Both the position numbers and the translations under genes were made by a program. The notes beneath the pieces were generated by a model, which had not been told where the DNA came from, made no database searches, and saw only the letters and a program-made list of their open reading frames with translations. From Bacteroides sp. 224 (GTDB taxonomy: Bacteria > Bacteroidota > Bacteroidia > Bacteroidales > Bacteroidaceae), in the NCBI RefSeq assembly GCF_010500995.1, contig NZ_QVMK01000011.1, forward strand, positions 1 to 64,000: 64,000 bases of DNA, read 5' to 3'. Shown piece by piece: positions 33,728 through 43,116 of this stretch (positions are counted from its first letter, which is position 1; the number at the start of each line of letters is the position of its first letter).

Positions 33728-36265
33728 GTGGAAAAGCAGATTTATTCTTATGACGAAGCTTTTGAAGAATCTTTACGATACTTCCAAGGCGACGAGCTTG
33801 CTGCGAGGGTTTGGGTAAACAAATACGCAGTAAAAGACTCTTTCGGAAATATTTATGAAAAATCTCCGGCAGATATGCATTGGAGAATTGCTAACGAAGT
33901 TGCACGTGTAGAAGCAAAGTACCCTAACCCGTTGAGTGCTAAGGAACTTTTTGAATTGCTCGATCATTTTAAGTACATCATTCCCCAAGGAAGCCCGATG
34001 ACGGGAATTGGGAACGACTATCAGGTAGCCTCTTTATCTAACTGTTTTGTTATTGGGGTAGATGGTGCGGCCGACTCTTACGGAGCCATTATTAAAGTAG
34101 ACGAAGAACAAGTACAATTAATGAAGAGACGCGGAGGCGTAGGGCACGACCTTTCTCACATTCGCCCCAAAGGATCTCCCGTTAAAAACTCGGCGTTAAC
34201 CTCTACAGGTATTGTGCCGTTTATGGAAAGATACTCCAATTCAACCCGCGAGGTAGCACAAGACGGTCGCAGAGGCGCACTTATGTTGAGCGTATCTATT
34301 AAACACCCCGATTCGGAATCATTTATTGACGCTAAGATGACGGAGGGCAAAGTAACCGGTGCCAACGTATCCGTGAAACTGGATGACGAATTTATGGCAG
34401 CAGCAATCGAAGGTCGCCCTTACCAACAAAAATACCCGGTTGACTCAACACAGCCAACGGTAACAAAAGAAATCGATGCTTCGAACTTGTGGAAAAAAAT
34501 AGTTCACAATGCCTGGAAATCGGCCGAGCCCGGTGTTTTATTCTGGGACACAATCATCAAAGAATCTGTTCCCGATTGCTACGCCGATTTAGGATATCGT
34601 ACCGTTTCTACCAATCCTTGCGGAGAAATACCGTTGTGTCCTTACGATTCTTGTCGTTTGTTGGCTATCAACCTTTATTCTTATGTGGTAAATCCGTTTA
34701 CTAAAGATGCTTACTTTGATTTCGATTTATTTAAGAAGCATGTAGCATTGGCACAACGCATCATGGATGATATCATCGACCTGGAATTGGAGAAAATCGA
34801 GCAAATCCTTGAAAAAGTAGACGAAGATCCCGAAGAGTCTGAAGTGAAACGCACAGAACATGTATTGTGGGAAAAAATATATAAGAAGAGCGGACAAGGT
34901 AGACGCACCGGAGTAGGTATTACTGCGGAGGGCGATATGCTTGCAGCACTGAACCTGAGATACGGAACCGAAGAGGCTACCGAATTCTCCGAAAAAGTAC
35001 ACCGTGAAGTTGCACTTTGCGCATATCGTTCATCGGTTGAGATGGCTAAAGAACGCGGCGCCTTCGAAGTGTACAATGCGGAAAGAGAAAAAAACAATCC
35101 GTTTATTAATCGTCTTCGCGAAGCTGATGCCGAACTATACGAGGAGATGAAGAAATACGGACGTCGTAATATCGCTTGTTTAACCATCGCCCCTACGGGC
35201 ACTACCAGTTTGATGACTCAAACTACTTCGGGCATTGAGCCTGTGTTCTTGCCTGTGTACAAGCGTCGTAGAAAAGTAAATCCGAACGATGCGCAAGTGC
35301 GTGTGGATTTTGTAGACGAAACAGGAGATGCTTTCGAAGAATATATCGTATTCCACCATAAATTTGTAACTTGGATGGAAGCCAATGGTTACGATCCTTC
35401 CAAACGATATACGCAGGAAGAAATCGACGAATTGGTAGAAAAATCACCTTATTATAAAGCTACGTCCAACGATGTAGACTGGTTGATGAAGGTGAAAATG
35501 CAAGGTAGAATCCAGAAATGGGTAGACCACTCCATCAGTGTAACCATCAATCTGCCAAACGATGTAGACGAAGAACTCGTAAACCGTTTGTACGTAGAGG
35601 CTTGGAAATCGGGTTGTAAAGGTTGTACTGTGTATCGCGACGGATCTCGTTCGGGGGTTCTTGTTTCGACAAAAGATGATAAAGGCGGAGAACTGCCTCC
35701 ATGCAAACCGCCTACAGTAGTGGAAGTGCGTCCGCAAAGTCTGGAAGCCGATGTGGTAAGATTCCAAAACAACAAAGAAAAGTGGGTAGCTTTCGTTGGC
35801 TTGCTCGATGGCAGACCTTACGAAATCTTTACCGGGCTTCAGGATGACGACGAAGGTATTTTGCTTCCCAAAACCGTGGTTAGCGGAAAGATCATTAAAA
35901 GTGTAGATGAAAACGGAGCCAAAAGATACGACTTCCAATTCCAGAACAAGCGCGGTTACAAAACCACCATCGAAGGACTTTCTGAAAAGTTCAACAAAGA
36001 ATACTGGAACTATGCAAAATTGATTTCCGGCGTACTTCGTTGGAGAATGCCAATCGAACAGGTTATTAAATTGGTAAGTTCGCTTCAGTTAGACAGCGAA
36101 AACATTAATACCTGGAAGAATGGGGTGGAACGTGCCTTGAAAAAATATATTCAGGATGGCACCGAAGCCAAAGGAAAGAAGTGTCCGAACTGTGGCAATG
36201 AATCCTTGGTGTATCAGGAAGGATGTTTGATTTGTAAAACTTGTGGATCATCCCGCTGCGGATAA
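33728..36265 (+). CDS. nrdJ: Adenosylcobalamin-dependent (class II) ribonucleotide reductase
   Basis: The 845-residue protein starts at GTG and shows the class II core: SLSNCFVIGVDG (first redox Cys), TNPCGEIPLCPYDSCRL (radical Cys), APTGTTSLMTQTTSGIEP and TVYRDGSRSG. The C-terminus ends with a zinc-binding tail (CPNCGNESLVYQEGCLICKTC) followed by a redox CG. It reduces ribonucleoside diphosphates to deoxy forms, using adenosylcobalamin as radical source in place of oxygen, which suits an anaerobe. Confidence 0.96.
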   Translation: MEKQIYSYDEAFEESLRYFQGDELAARVWVNKYAVKDSFGNIYEKSPADMHWRIANEVARVEAKYPNPLSAKELFELLDHFKYIIPQGSPMTGIGNDYQVASLSNCFVIGVDGAADSYGAIIKVDEEQVQLMKRRGGVGHDLSHIRPKGSPVKNSALTSTGIVPFMERYSNSTREVAQDGRRGALMLSVSIKHPDSESFIDAKMTEGKVTGANVSVKLDDEFMAAAIEGRPYQQKYPVDSTQPTVTKEIDASNLWKKIVHNAWKSAEPGVLFWDTIIKESVPDCYADLGYRTVSTNPCGEIPLCPYDSCRLLAINLYSYVVNPFTKDAYFDFDLFKKHVALAQRIMDDIIDLELEKIEQILEKVDEDPEESEVKRTEHVLWEKIYKKSGQGRRTGVGITAEGDMLAALNLRYGTEEATEFSEKVHREVALCAYRSSVEMAKERGAFEVYNAEREKNNPFINRLREADAELYEEMKKYGRRNIACLTIAPTGTTSLMTQTTSGIEPVFLPVYKRRRKVNPNDAQVRVDFVDETGDAFEEYIVFHHKFVTWMEANGYDPSKRYTQEEIDELVEKSPYYKATSNDVDWLMKVKMQGRIQKWVDHSISVTINLPNDVDEELVNRLYVEAWKSGCKGCTVYRDGSRSGVLVSTKDDKGGELPPCKPPTVVEVRPQSLEADVVRFQNNKEKWVAFVGLLDGRPYEIFTGLQDDDEGILLPKTVVSGKIIKSVDENGAKRYDFQFQNKRGYKTTIEGLSEKFNKEYWNYAKLISGVLRWRMPIEQVIKLVSSLQLDSENINTWKNGVERALKKYIQDGTEAKGKKCPNCGNESLVYQEGCLICKTCGSSRCG

Positions 36266-36287
36266 TCGAATATAGAAAACATATTTT

Positions 36288-36375
36288 TAAGAGTAGAGCC
36301 GTTAAGTCCACAAACTTGACGGCTCTACTTTTAAGAGTACACGCGTCAAGTTCAAAGAGTAGACGTGTCAAGTGT
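36288..36375. repeat. Four 22-bp repeats, one inverted
   Basis: Units of 22 bp at 36288, 36310, 36332 and 36354 belong to the family of 3645-3710. The second unit is inverted and pairs with the first (AGTAGAGCCGT and CTTGACGGCTCTACT), making a hairpin followed by TTTT that could end nrdJ transcription. The unit length stays 22 bp through the inversion. Confidence 0.78.
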
Positions 36376-36432
36376 AAATTCAAAAAATATTCATCACAGA
36401 AGAAAGATAGGGGGAAAGTTTGTTATTGATAA

Positions 36433-36462
36433 TTTAATTCCGAAGAATAATAGCTACATTTG
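36433..36462 (+). promoter_or_regulatory. Promoter of the ATPase-nuclease cassette
   Basis: TTTA (36433-36436), an 18-base spacer and TACATTTG (36455-36462) give one mismatch to the consensus. It is 28 bp before the ATG at 36491, so the cassette has its own transcription start. Confidence 0.6.
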
Positions 36463-36490
36463 TATGGTTGTAAATTAATTATTCAACAGT

Positions 36491-37708
36491 ATGGGAAAGA
36501 TTAAAATAAAATATTTCGGTCCTATCAGAGAAGGTTATTTAGAAGATGATGGTTTTATGGACATCTCTAAAGTGACGTTTTTTATAGGAAATCAGGGAAG
36601 TGGTAAAAGTACTGTTGCTAAACTTATATCCACTTTTTCATGGATCGAAAAGGTAATATTCCGAGGTGATTATGAAGAAGAATGGTTCACACGGGAAGGA
36701 ATATTAAGAGAAAACTATTGTACTTATCATCGAATTGAAAACTATTTTCGTCCTGATACATATATTGAGTACCAAGGAGATGCATATACTATAAAATATG
36801 AAAATAATGGAGTAAGTATCTCTAAAACCGACAATAATGAATATGAACTGCCGCAGGTAATGTATATTCCGGCTGAACGAAATTTTCTGGCTTATGTTGA
36901 GGACCCGCGAAAATACAAAGATATATCAGAGTCGTTGGTAGAATTTTTGGGTGAATATATAAAAGCATATCGAAAATCGGAAAAGGCTGTATCTCTTCCT
37001 ATCAACGGAGTGACTATTGAATATGAAAAGTCGAATGATCTGGTTTACATCAAAGGTCGTGATTATCGTATTAAGCTTTCTGAAGCATCAAGCGGTTTTC
37101 AATCAGTAGTTCCACTTTATTTGGCATCAAAATACCTTTCAGATTCAATCAAAGATTTTAAAAAGAATGTTTCAATGAGTAGTGAGGAGGAAGAACGCTT
37201 TGCTAAACTAACAGCGGATGTTCTTGCTGATTCTTCGCTCACTGATAAGCAAAGGCGAATTGTGCTCTCTCAGTTAGGTAAAAGATTTAATAAAACGGCT
37301 TTTATTAATATTGTAGAGGAGCCGGAGCAAAATCTGTTTCCTACATCACAGTGGGAGATGTTGCAAAGTTTGTTGTCGTTTAGTAACGAAGAGAAAGGGA
37401 ATAAACTAATTGTTACTACGCATAGTCCTTATCTGATAAATTATTTAACGCTGGCTGTGAAGGCTGCAATTCTGAATAAGAAAATTGAGAGTGATAAATT
37501 GAGAGAGGAACTCGGGCAGATTATTGCATTGAATTCTGTTGTTGCCCCGGAAAACTTATCTGTTTTCGAACTGAATGAAGAAAACGGAACAATCAGAAAG
37601 TTGGAAACTTATAAGGGGCTGCCTTCCGATGAGCATCAACTGAATGAGAAATTAGAAGAGAGTAACGATTTATTTGCTGCTTTACTGGAAATTCAACAGA
37701 AATTATGA
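36491..37708 (+). CDS. ABC-type AAA ATPase (OLD/RecF-like), candidate defence gene
   Basis: The 405-residue protein has the SMC/RecF-like ATPase layout: Walker A GNQGSGKST (33-41), signature motif EASSGFQS (198-205), Walker B FINIVEEPEQNLF (271-283) and the H-switch TTHSPYL (309-315). No membrane segment or DNA-binding domain is visible. The middle insert (about 85-190) is of unknown fold. The 4-bp overlap with the nuclease-like gene (ATGA) means the two are coupled. The pair resembles defence systems such as PARIS or Septu, with ATPase plus effector nuclease, but I cannot assign it to one of these. It lies between housekeeping genes (nrdJ, malQ) with a promoter of its own. Confidence 0.8.
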   Translation: MGKIKIKYFGPIREGYLEDDGFMDISKVTFFIGNQGSGKSTVAKLISTFSWIEKVIFRGDYEEEWFTREGILRENYCTYHRIENYFRPDTYIEYQGDAYTIKYENNGVSISKTDNNEYELPQVMYIPAERNFLAYVEDPRKYKDISESLVEFLGEYIKAYRKSEKAVSLPINGVTIEYEKSNDLVYIKGRDYRIKLSEASSGFQSVVPLYLASKYLSDSIKDFKKNVSMSSEEEERFAKLTADVLADSSLTDKQRRIVLSQLGKRFNKTAFINIVEEPEQNLFPTSQWEMLQSLLSFSNEEKGNKLIVTTHSPYLINYLTLAVKAAILNKKIESDKLREELGQIIALNSVVAPENLSVFELNEENGTIRKLETYKGLPSDEHQLNEKLEESNDLFAALLEIQQKL

Positions 37709-38223
37709 GTACAGTTTTTTTTCCAATTGATAAGAAGGCTGTTTCTGATAAAAAACGTTTTGGTCTTTGCGATAATCCGCCACCACCACATAATCCGGCC
37801 TATTTAGATGAAAAGAATGGTGAATTGTGGATTGCGGTTGTTGAAAATGATTCGTTGGAATCAATTACATTTTATCCTTTGGATAATTGTATTGTATTAA
37901 AACGTGCTGATGAAAAGAAAGCTAAATGTTGCGACGCAGTTCTGGTGCATGATTCTACGGTTATCTTTGTGGAGTTAAAGCAGAGAACAGAGCGTGGAAA
38001 GACTTGGATTGTAGAGGGCGAAGAACAGTTGAGAAGTACCATAACTCACTTTAACGAGAGTAGTGAAGCAGAGAATTACGAAATAAGAAAAGCATATATA
38101 GCTAATAGTGAACGGCCAGTTTCTAAAAAGTCATGGTTGCTACGTATGGAGCGTTTCTTTGATGAAACAGGATATATCTTGAGAATAGGAAACAGGATAA
38201 AGATTAACGAAGCAGCTTTATAG
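37705..38223 (+). CDS. PD-(D/E)XK nuclease-like partner
   Basis: The 172-residue protein has no annotation I can recall, but Asp77 in CCDAVLVHD, followed by Glu90 and Lys92 in FVELKQRT, form the D...ExK core of a PD-(D/E)XK nuclease. A Gln108 in EEQLRS sits where many family members have a conserved helix residue. The strands CDAVLVHDSTVIFVELK fit the core sheet. It overlaps the ATPase stop codon by 4 bp. As a toxic effector nuclease controlled by the ATPase it would make a two-gene anti-phage system; this is inference. Confidence 0.6.
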   Translation: MSTVFFPIDKKAVSDKKRFGLCDNPPPPHNPAYLDEKNGELWIAVVENDSLESITFYPLDNCIVLKRADEKKAKCCDAVLVHDSTVIFVELKQRTERGKTWIVEGEEQLRSTITHFNESSEAENYEIRKAYIANSERPVSKKSWLLRMERFFDETGYILRIGNRIKINEAAL

Positions 38224-38262
38224 GTGTCGTAAACTAATTTTGAACATATACTTATATCTGAT

Positions 38263-40965
38263 ATGATACTATCATTCCATATAGAATATAAAACAAACTG
38301 GGGAGAAGAAATTAAAGTAATAGGTTCTATTCCCGAATTAGGCAATGGCGATATTCAAGAAGCTGTTACTTTGCACACAGAAGATGGTGTGTATTGGTGG
38401 ATTGAATTGGAAGCTCAACACCCTGCCAACCACCTGATTCAATATAATTACTATCTATATAGAGGAAACGAAATTATTCGTATGGAATGGAAAGCCCTTC
38501 CTCGTTTCATTCATCTATCGAGCGATATAAACAAAGAGTATAAAATGCACGATCATTGGCGCAACTTGCCCGATCAGCAATACTTTTATAGTTCGGCGTT
38601 TTCAGAGTCTCTGTTGGCTCGTACTAATCGGGAGAAAACGACAGAGAGTTACCGGAAGGGGCTTGGTATCCGAACCATGTCTCCTCGTATCAGTAAAGAT
38701 TATTGCCTGGCTATTTGTGGTAATCAGGATGTATTGGGCAATTGGAACCCGGATAAAGCCTGCTTAATGAGCGACGCAAACTTCCCGGAATGGGAGGTAG
38801 AGCTGGATGCGCACTCATTAAAATTCCCTATCGAATACAAATATGTTCTTTATAATAAAAAAGAGAATAGAGTAGAAGAATGGGAAAGTGGCTCGAACCG
38901 ACAGATATCCGACCTTGAAATACGGGAATATGAAACGCATATTATTTCGGATCAATATGTAAACTTCGATTTTCCTACATGGAAAGGGGCTGGTGTGGCT
39001 ATTCCTGTTTTTTCGTTACGATCGGAGAATAGTTATGGAGTAGGAGATTTTGCAGATTTAAAGAAGATGATTGACTGGGCGGTTGTTACCAATCAAAAGG
39101 TTGTACAAATTTTGCCTGTTAATGATACTACCATGACTCACACATGGACGGATTCTTACCCTTATAATAGCATTTCTATTTATGCTTTCCACCCCATGTA
39201 CCTGAATCCGGATAAGATGGGTGTTTTAAAAGATCCTGAAAGAGCAGCCGGCTATGAGCAAAGGCGAATAGAATTGAACGCATTGCCCGTTATAGATTAT
39301 GAAGCAGTGAATGCACTGAAGTGGGAGTATTTTTATGAACTTTTTGCGCAGGAAGGAAATGAAGTGCTTGCTTCCGATTCTTTCAGACTATTCTATATGG
39401 CCAATAAAGAATGGCTTCAACCATACGCGGCATTTAGCTATTTGCGCGATCGGTATAATACGCCCAACTTTCATAAATGGCCCGAGTATTCCAACTACAA
39501 TGCTCATGAAATAGAAATGCTTTGTCAACCGGGCAGTGCTTATTATGCTCAGATATCAATTTATTATTATATTCAGTTTAACTTGCATATACAGTTGAAA
39601 GAGGCTTCCGAATATGCACGTGCCAACGGAGTGGTGCTGAAAGGAGATATACCAATCGGCATCAGTCGCAACAGCGTAGAGGCTTGGACGGAACCTTATT
39701 ACTTTAACCTGAACGGGCAAGCAGGTGCTCCCCCCGACGACTTTTCTGTAAACGGACAGAATTGGGGGTTCCCTACCTATAATTGGGATGTTATGGAGAA
39801 AGACGGCTATAAATGGTGGATGAAGCGTTTCCGCAAAATGTCGGAGTACTTTGATGCTTATCGTATCGACCATATTTTAGGCTTCTTCCGTATTTGGGAG
39901 ATACCGCTGAATGCCGTCCACGGATTGTTGGGGCAGTTTGTTCCTGCACTTCCGATGACTCGCGAAGAGATTGAAAGTTATGGTTTGCCATTTCGCAACG
40001 ACTTCCTGGAACCTTATATTCATGAATCTTCCTTGCAACAAATATTCGGGCAGCATGCCGATTACGTAAAGCAAACCTTTATTGAATGTACTGATAAGTG
40101 GGAGGTGTACCGTATGCGACCGGAGTATGATACCCAACGCAAAGTAGAGGCTTTCTTTGCCGGTAAAACAGACAGTGACAGTATTTGGATTCGCGACGGA
40201 CTGTATTCGCTGATTAGTGAAGTGCTGTTTGTGCCCGATCATCGGGAACCTTTCAAATATCATCCTCGCATCAGCGTACAAAAAGATTTTGTTTACCAAT
40301 CACTGTCCGACTCGGAAAAAGGGGCTTTTGATTATTTGTATGATCAGTATTTCTACCACAGGAATAACGAGTTCTGGCGCGGGCAAGCCATGAAAAAGCT
40401 ACCCGGGTTAACGCAATCTACCCAAATGCTTGTTTGCGGAGAAGATTTAGGGATGATTCCCGAAAGCGTGCCTCAGGTGATGAACGATTTGCAAATTCTG
40501 ACTTTGGAAGTGCAAAGAATGCCAAAGAAAGCTTTTCAGGAGTTCGGTAGCTTATCCGAATATCCTTACACCTCTGTTTGTACCATTTCTACACACGATA
40601 TGTCTACCCTGCGAGGATGGTGGGAAGAGAATTACCAACAAACGCAGCGCTATTTTAATGAGGTGCTGGGGCATCATGGCATAGCTCCTGTTACTGCCGA
40701 TTCTGCAATATGCGAAGAAGTAGTCAGCGCTCATTTGCGTAGCCATTCAATGTTGTGTATTCTGATGTTTCAGGATTGGATGTCTATTGATGAACAGTGG
40801 AGAAATCCGAATGTACAAGAAGAACGGATAAATGTGCCGGCTAACCCCGAAAATTACTGGCAATACAGAATGCACATTACGCTGGAACGGTTAATAGAGT
40901 TGGATAACTTCAATGAGAAGGTCAGAGAGTTGATAAATCAATCCGGAAGAAACCCCGAAAAGTAG
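38263..40965 (+). CDS. malQ: 4-alpha-glucanotransferase with two CBM20 domains
   Basis: The 900-residue protein has two N-terminal starch-binding CBM20-like domains (about 1-110, and about 140-230 with GNQDVLGNWNPDKA), then a GH77 catalytic domain: AIPVFSLRSENSYGVGDF, YRIDHILGFFRIWEIP, CGEDLGMIPE and the late STHDMSTLRGWW. It transfers maltodextrin chains between glucans in glycogen or starch metabolism. The length is typical of Bacteroidota versions. The start is only 39 bp after the nuclease gene. Confidence 0.95.
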   Translation: MILSFHIEYKTNWGEEIKVIGSIPELGNGDIQEAVTLHTEDGVYWWIELEAQHPANHLIQYNYYLYRGNEIIRMEWKALPRFIHLSSDINKEYKMHDHWRNLPDQQYFYSSAFSESLLARTNREKTTESYRKGLGIRTMSPRISKDYCLAICGNQDVLGNWNPDKACLMSDANFPEWEVELDAHSLKFPIEYKYVLYNKKENRVEEWESGSNRQISDLEIREYETHIISDQYVNFDFPTWKGAGVAIPVFSLRSENSYGVGDFADLKKMIDWAVVTNQKVVQILPVNDTTMTHTWTDSYPYNSISIYAFHPMYLNPDKMGVLKDPERAAGYEQRRIELNALPVIDYEAVNALKWEYFYELFAQEGNEVLASDSFRLFYMANKEWLQPYAAFSYLRDRYNTPNFHKWPEYSNYNAHEIEMLCQPGSAYYAQISIYYYIQFNLHIQLKEASEYARANGVVLKGDIPIGISRNSVEAWTEPYYFNLNGQAGAPPDDFSVNGQNWGFPTYNWDVMEKDGYKWWMKRFRKMSEYFDAYRIDHILGFFRIWEIPLNAVHGLLGQFVPALPMTREEIESYGLPFRNDFLEPYIHESSLQQIFGQHADYVKQTFIECTDKWEVYRMRPEYDTQRKVEAFFAGKTDSDSIWIRDGLYSLISEVLFVPDHREPFKYHPRISVQKDFVYQSLSDSEKGAFDYLYDQYFYHRNNEFWRGQAMKKLPGLTQSTQMLVCGEDLGMIPESVPQVMNDLQILTLEVQRMPKKAFQEFGSLSEYPYTSVCTISTHDMSTLRGWWEENYQQTQRYFNEVLGHHGIAPVTADSAICEEVVSAHLRSHSMLCILMFQDWMSIDEQWRNPNVQEERINVPANPENYWQYRMHITLERLIELDNFNEKVRELINQSGRNPEK

Positions 40966-41006
40966 TCTGGAAGTAGGAAAATGTTTTCATATTTGTTGTG
41001 CCTGGT

Positions 41007-41188
41007 ATTGTTGCGGCCGTGGCAAAGTTCTGTTGCGGCCGTGGCAGAATCTTGTTGCGGCCGCGGCAAAATCTTGTTACGGCCGTTGCGAAATCTTGTT
41101 GCGGCCGTGGCAAAATCTTGCTAAAGCAATCAAAAATATGCCGCAGGGGGAAGTTTATTCAACGAAGATTGAATAAAATCGGTTAGTT
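41007..41188. repeat. 22-bp palindromic array with conserved flank, copy 1
   Basis: Five exact 22-bp units (41007, 41029, 41051, 41073, 41095) each contain TTG-N3-CGGCCG-N3-CAA, a palindrome with a CGGCCG centre. They are followed by about 72 bp (CTTGCTAAAGCAATCAAAAA and onward) that also follow the array at 55141-55250 in inverted orientation. The composition is very GC-rich against its surroundings. Confidence 0.85.
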
Positions 41189-41193
41189 GATGT

Positions 41194-41201
41194 TATATTT
41201 G
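41194..41201 (+). promoter_or_regulatory. -7 box of folB
   Basis: TATATTTG fits the -7 consensus; no TTTG is found at the right distance. It lies just beyond the conserved flank of the 22-bp array. Confidence 0.4.
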
Positions 41202-41345
41202 CGCAGGTATTTTGAATACGTAACGGTTTCATCTTTGTGAAGATTATGCCTCAATTTGTGGCGCAGAAAGATTTAATTCCACCCCCTCGCAAACCGAAAG
41301 AAAAAGAAGAAAAAGACAAAATAACTATAAATAACAATTGAAATT

Positions 41346-41714
41346 ATGAATATAAAAGATTCCTATATCCTATTGAATAATCTCTCGTTTCATGCGTATC
41401 ATGGAGTTTCTCCGCAAGAAACGAAAGTAGGCAATGTTTTCATTCTCGATCTTAAGCTTAAAGTAGATTTACGAAAAGCCATGAGAACGGATTTGGTATC
41501 GGATACAGTGAGTTATGCCGATGTTTTTCAATCCGTTTCGGAAGAGATGGCAATCCCTTCTTTATTATTGGAAAATGTGTGCGGACGTATTGCACAGCGT
41601 ATCTTTATTGATTTTCCTGCTGTAGAAGAAGTTAAGATAAAACTGTGCAAACGGAATCCACCTATGGGAGCCGATATAGAATCGGCAGGGGTTAAGGTGC
41701 GTTGTATCAGATGA
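41346..41714 (+). CDS. folB: Dihydroneopterin aldolase
   Basis: The 122-residue protein has the FolB start YILLNNLSFHAYHGVSPQET, SYADVFQSVSEEM and VKIKLCKRNPPM. The Tyr and Lys of the active site are present. It forms 6-hydroxymethyl-dihydropterin in folate synthesis. It is a single gene here, convergent with the HAD hydrolase gene. Confidence 0.93.
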   Translation: MNIKDSYILLNNLSFHAYHGVSPQETKVGNVFILDLKLKVDLRKAMRTDLVSDTVSYADVFQSVSEEMAIPSLLLENVCGRIAQRIFIDFPAVEEVKIKLCKRNPPMGADIESAGVKVRCIR

Positions 41715-41717
41715 TTC

Positions 41718-42446
41718 TTAGCTGAATGCCCGGTAAAGCGCTTCCCAATTCTTAGCCAACTCTTCCATAGAGCTAAACAGTACATCGGCACCTGCATCAA
41801 GCAGAATATGGTCTTCCAAAGGTCCGGTATTTACTGCTATGGTAAATACTCCTGCTGCAACGGCTGCTTCCACACCCAGAGGGGCGTTTTCTACTACAAT
41901 GGCTTCGCTGGCTTGGAAATTACCTTTTTTTAGTGCCATCAGGTAAGGTTCCGGATGAGGCTTTCCGTGTTTTACATCGAATGCCGTAACCATTAATTCT
42001 TTTTTGAATGTATGCGGGAAGTTTTGTTCCAAACGACTTAGCAAGGAGGTTTGTCCCGATCCGGTTACAATCATGGGAGTGAGATTTTCCTTCTTTACTT
42101 TAGCAAGTACCTCTGCTGCGCCTTCCATAGCTTTGGCTTCGGGATAGCTATTAAAGATTTTACTTTTAACGGCATATATACCTTCAACCTCTTCGGCAGA
42201 AACCGATTTCCCGAATTGACGCTGACTAACGAGATTAATAGTGCCGGCTCCTGTGCGTCCTTCATGAAGATAGGCTTCCGCTTCGCTGAAATCGAAACCA
42301 TAATCAGTCATTACCTGATGCCAAGCTTTGGCATGGTAGGGCATGGAGTTAAACAATACGCCGTCCATATCGAACAGTACGGCTTTTAAGTCAATTTTAT
42401 TATAGGAATGTTTTTGAAGATATCGTTGTATAGCTTGCTGATACAT
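41718..42446 (-). CDS. HAD-family sugar phosphatase or phosphoglucomutase-like
   Basis: I start at the ATG at 42446 (242 residues); the longer frame uses TTG. The protein has FDMDGVLFNSMPYHAKAW (nucleophile Asp with the second Asp), MIVTGSGQTSLLSRL and ENAPLGVEAAVAAG, with a helical cap inserted after the first motif. It is of the beta-phosphoglucomutase subgroup; sugar phosphates are the likely substrate, but the exact one is unknown. It ends 3 bp past the convergent folB stop. Confidence 0.88.
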   Translation of the reverse strand: MYQQAIQRYLQKHSYNKIDLKAVLFDMDGVLFNSMPYHAKAWHQVMTDYGFDFSEAEAYLHEGRTGAGTINLVSQRQFGKSVSAEEVEGIYAVKSKIFNSYPEAKAMEGAAEVLAKVKKENLTPMIVTGSGQTSLLSRLEQNFPHTFKKELMVTAFDVKHGKPHPEPYLMALKKGNFQASEAIVVENAPLGVEAAVAAGVFTIAVNTGPLEDHILLDAGADVLFSSMEELAKNWEALYRAFS

Positions 42447-42571
42447 TATTTCATAATTTTTTTGGATGTGCAAAGTTAGTTATTATTGCTTATATTGCTG
42501 AGTATCTTCCTCTTTTTTTGTGATTCTCAAGATAATGTGTATTTTTGCAGAGTTATCAACCAATATACTTT

Positions 42572-43057
42572 ATGAAAAACCAGTTGATATTAATTCTTTT
42601 TTCGATATTGCTTTATGGTTGCTCAGAAGCTGAGGCAGAAACTCCGATACTTGAATTAACAGGAGTATATACCAATGAAAGTGATACTAATTATGCGAAC
42701 ACTTTAGATCAATTGCCTACTTTAAGTGTGGGAGATGAGATAGACATAAGTTTTTATCTAAATGGAAATGGAAACAATTTAAGAAGTTTTGTTTTAAAGA
42801 ATAATAACTCGGCTATTAAAACGAAATTCTTTTTTTATGGAGATGATATCTCCGATGATTTTTCCGATCTTACTAATGGAGTTGTTGGCTTTGTAGATAT
42901 TCCTGAAACAGAGATTGCCGTAAAAGCAACCATTCTGGAGGTTACTGAAGAAAACCCTGTATTATCTTTCTATTTATCTTCTAAGGCTGTGAATTGTGAA
43001 GGGGCTTCCTTTAAACTGGAAATACCTGTGGGAGAGAAAGTTGTAAATAATGAGTGA
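42572..43057 (+). CDS. Small lipoprotein, unknown function
   Basis: I start at the ATG at 42572 (161 residues), which gives a lipoprotein signal MKNQLILILFSILLYGC. The mature part is strand-rich and acidic (DIPETEIAVKATILEVTEEN, FYLSSKAVNCEGASFKLEIP). No family is recognised. A hairpin with a T-run follows at 43074. Confidence 0.65.
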   Translation: MKNQLILILFSILLYGCSEAEAETPILELTGVYTNESDTNYANTLDQLPTLSVGDEIDISFYLNGNGNNLRSFVLKNNNSAIKTKFFFYGDDISDDFSDLTNGVVGFVDIPETEIAVKATILEVTEENPVLSFYLSSKAVNCEGASFKLEIPVGEKVVNNE

Positions 43058-43073
43058 TCTATAAATGGTGGAA

Positions 43074-43116
43074 TGGGGGTGTGTCATGACTTTATGAAAC
43101 ACCCCCAATGTTTTTT
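43074..43116 (+). terminator. Terminator after the small lipoprotein gene
   Basis: A stem GGGGGTGTGTCAT paired with ATGAAACACCCCC (one bulge) is followed by TTTTTTAT. The last bases overlap the stop codon of the convergent pgi gene. The core GGGTGTGTCA is also found in the hairpin at 58747-58784. Confidence 0.75.

Noticed and set aside
40922-41113. Open frames through the 22-bp array (RPQQDFATA type)
   Set aside because: They are translations of a DNA repeat. A 22-bp unit is not a multiple of three, so each unit changes frame, and no start signal is present. The same applies to 55038-55268.
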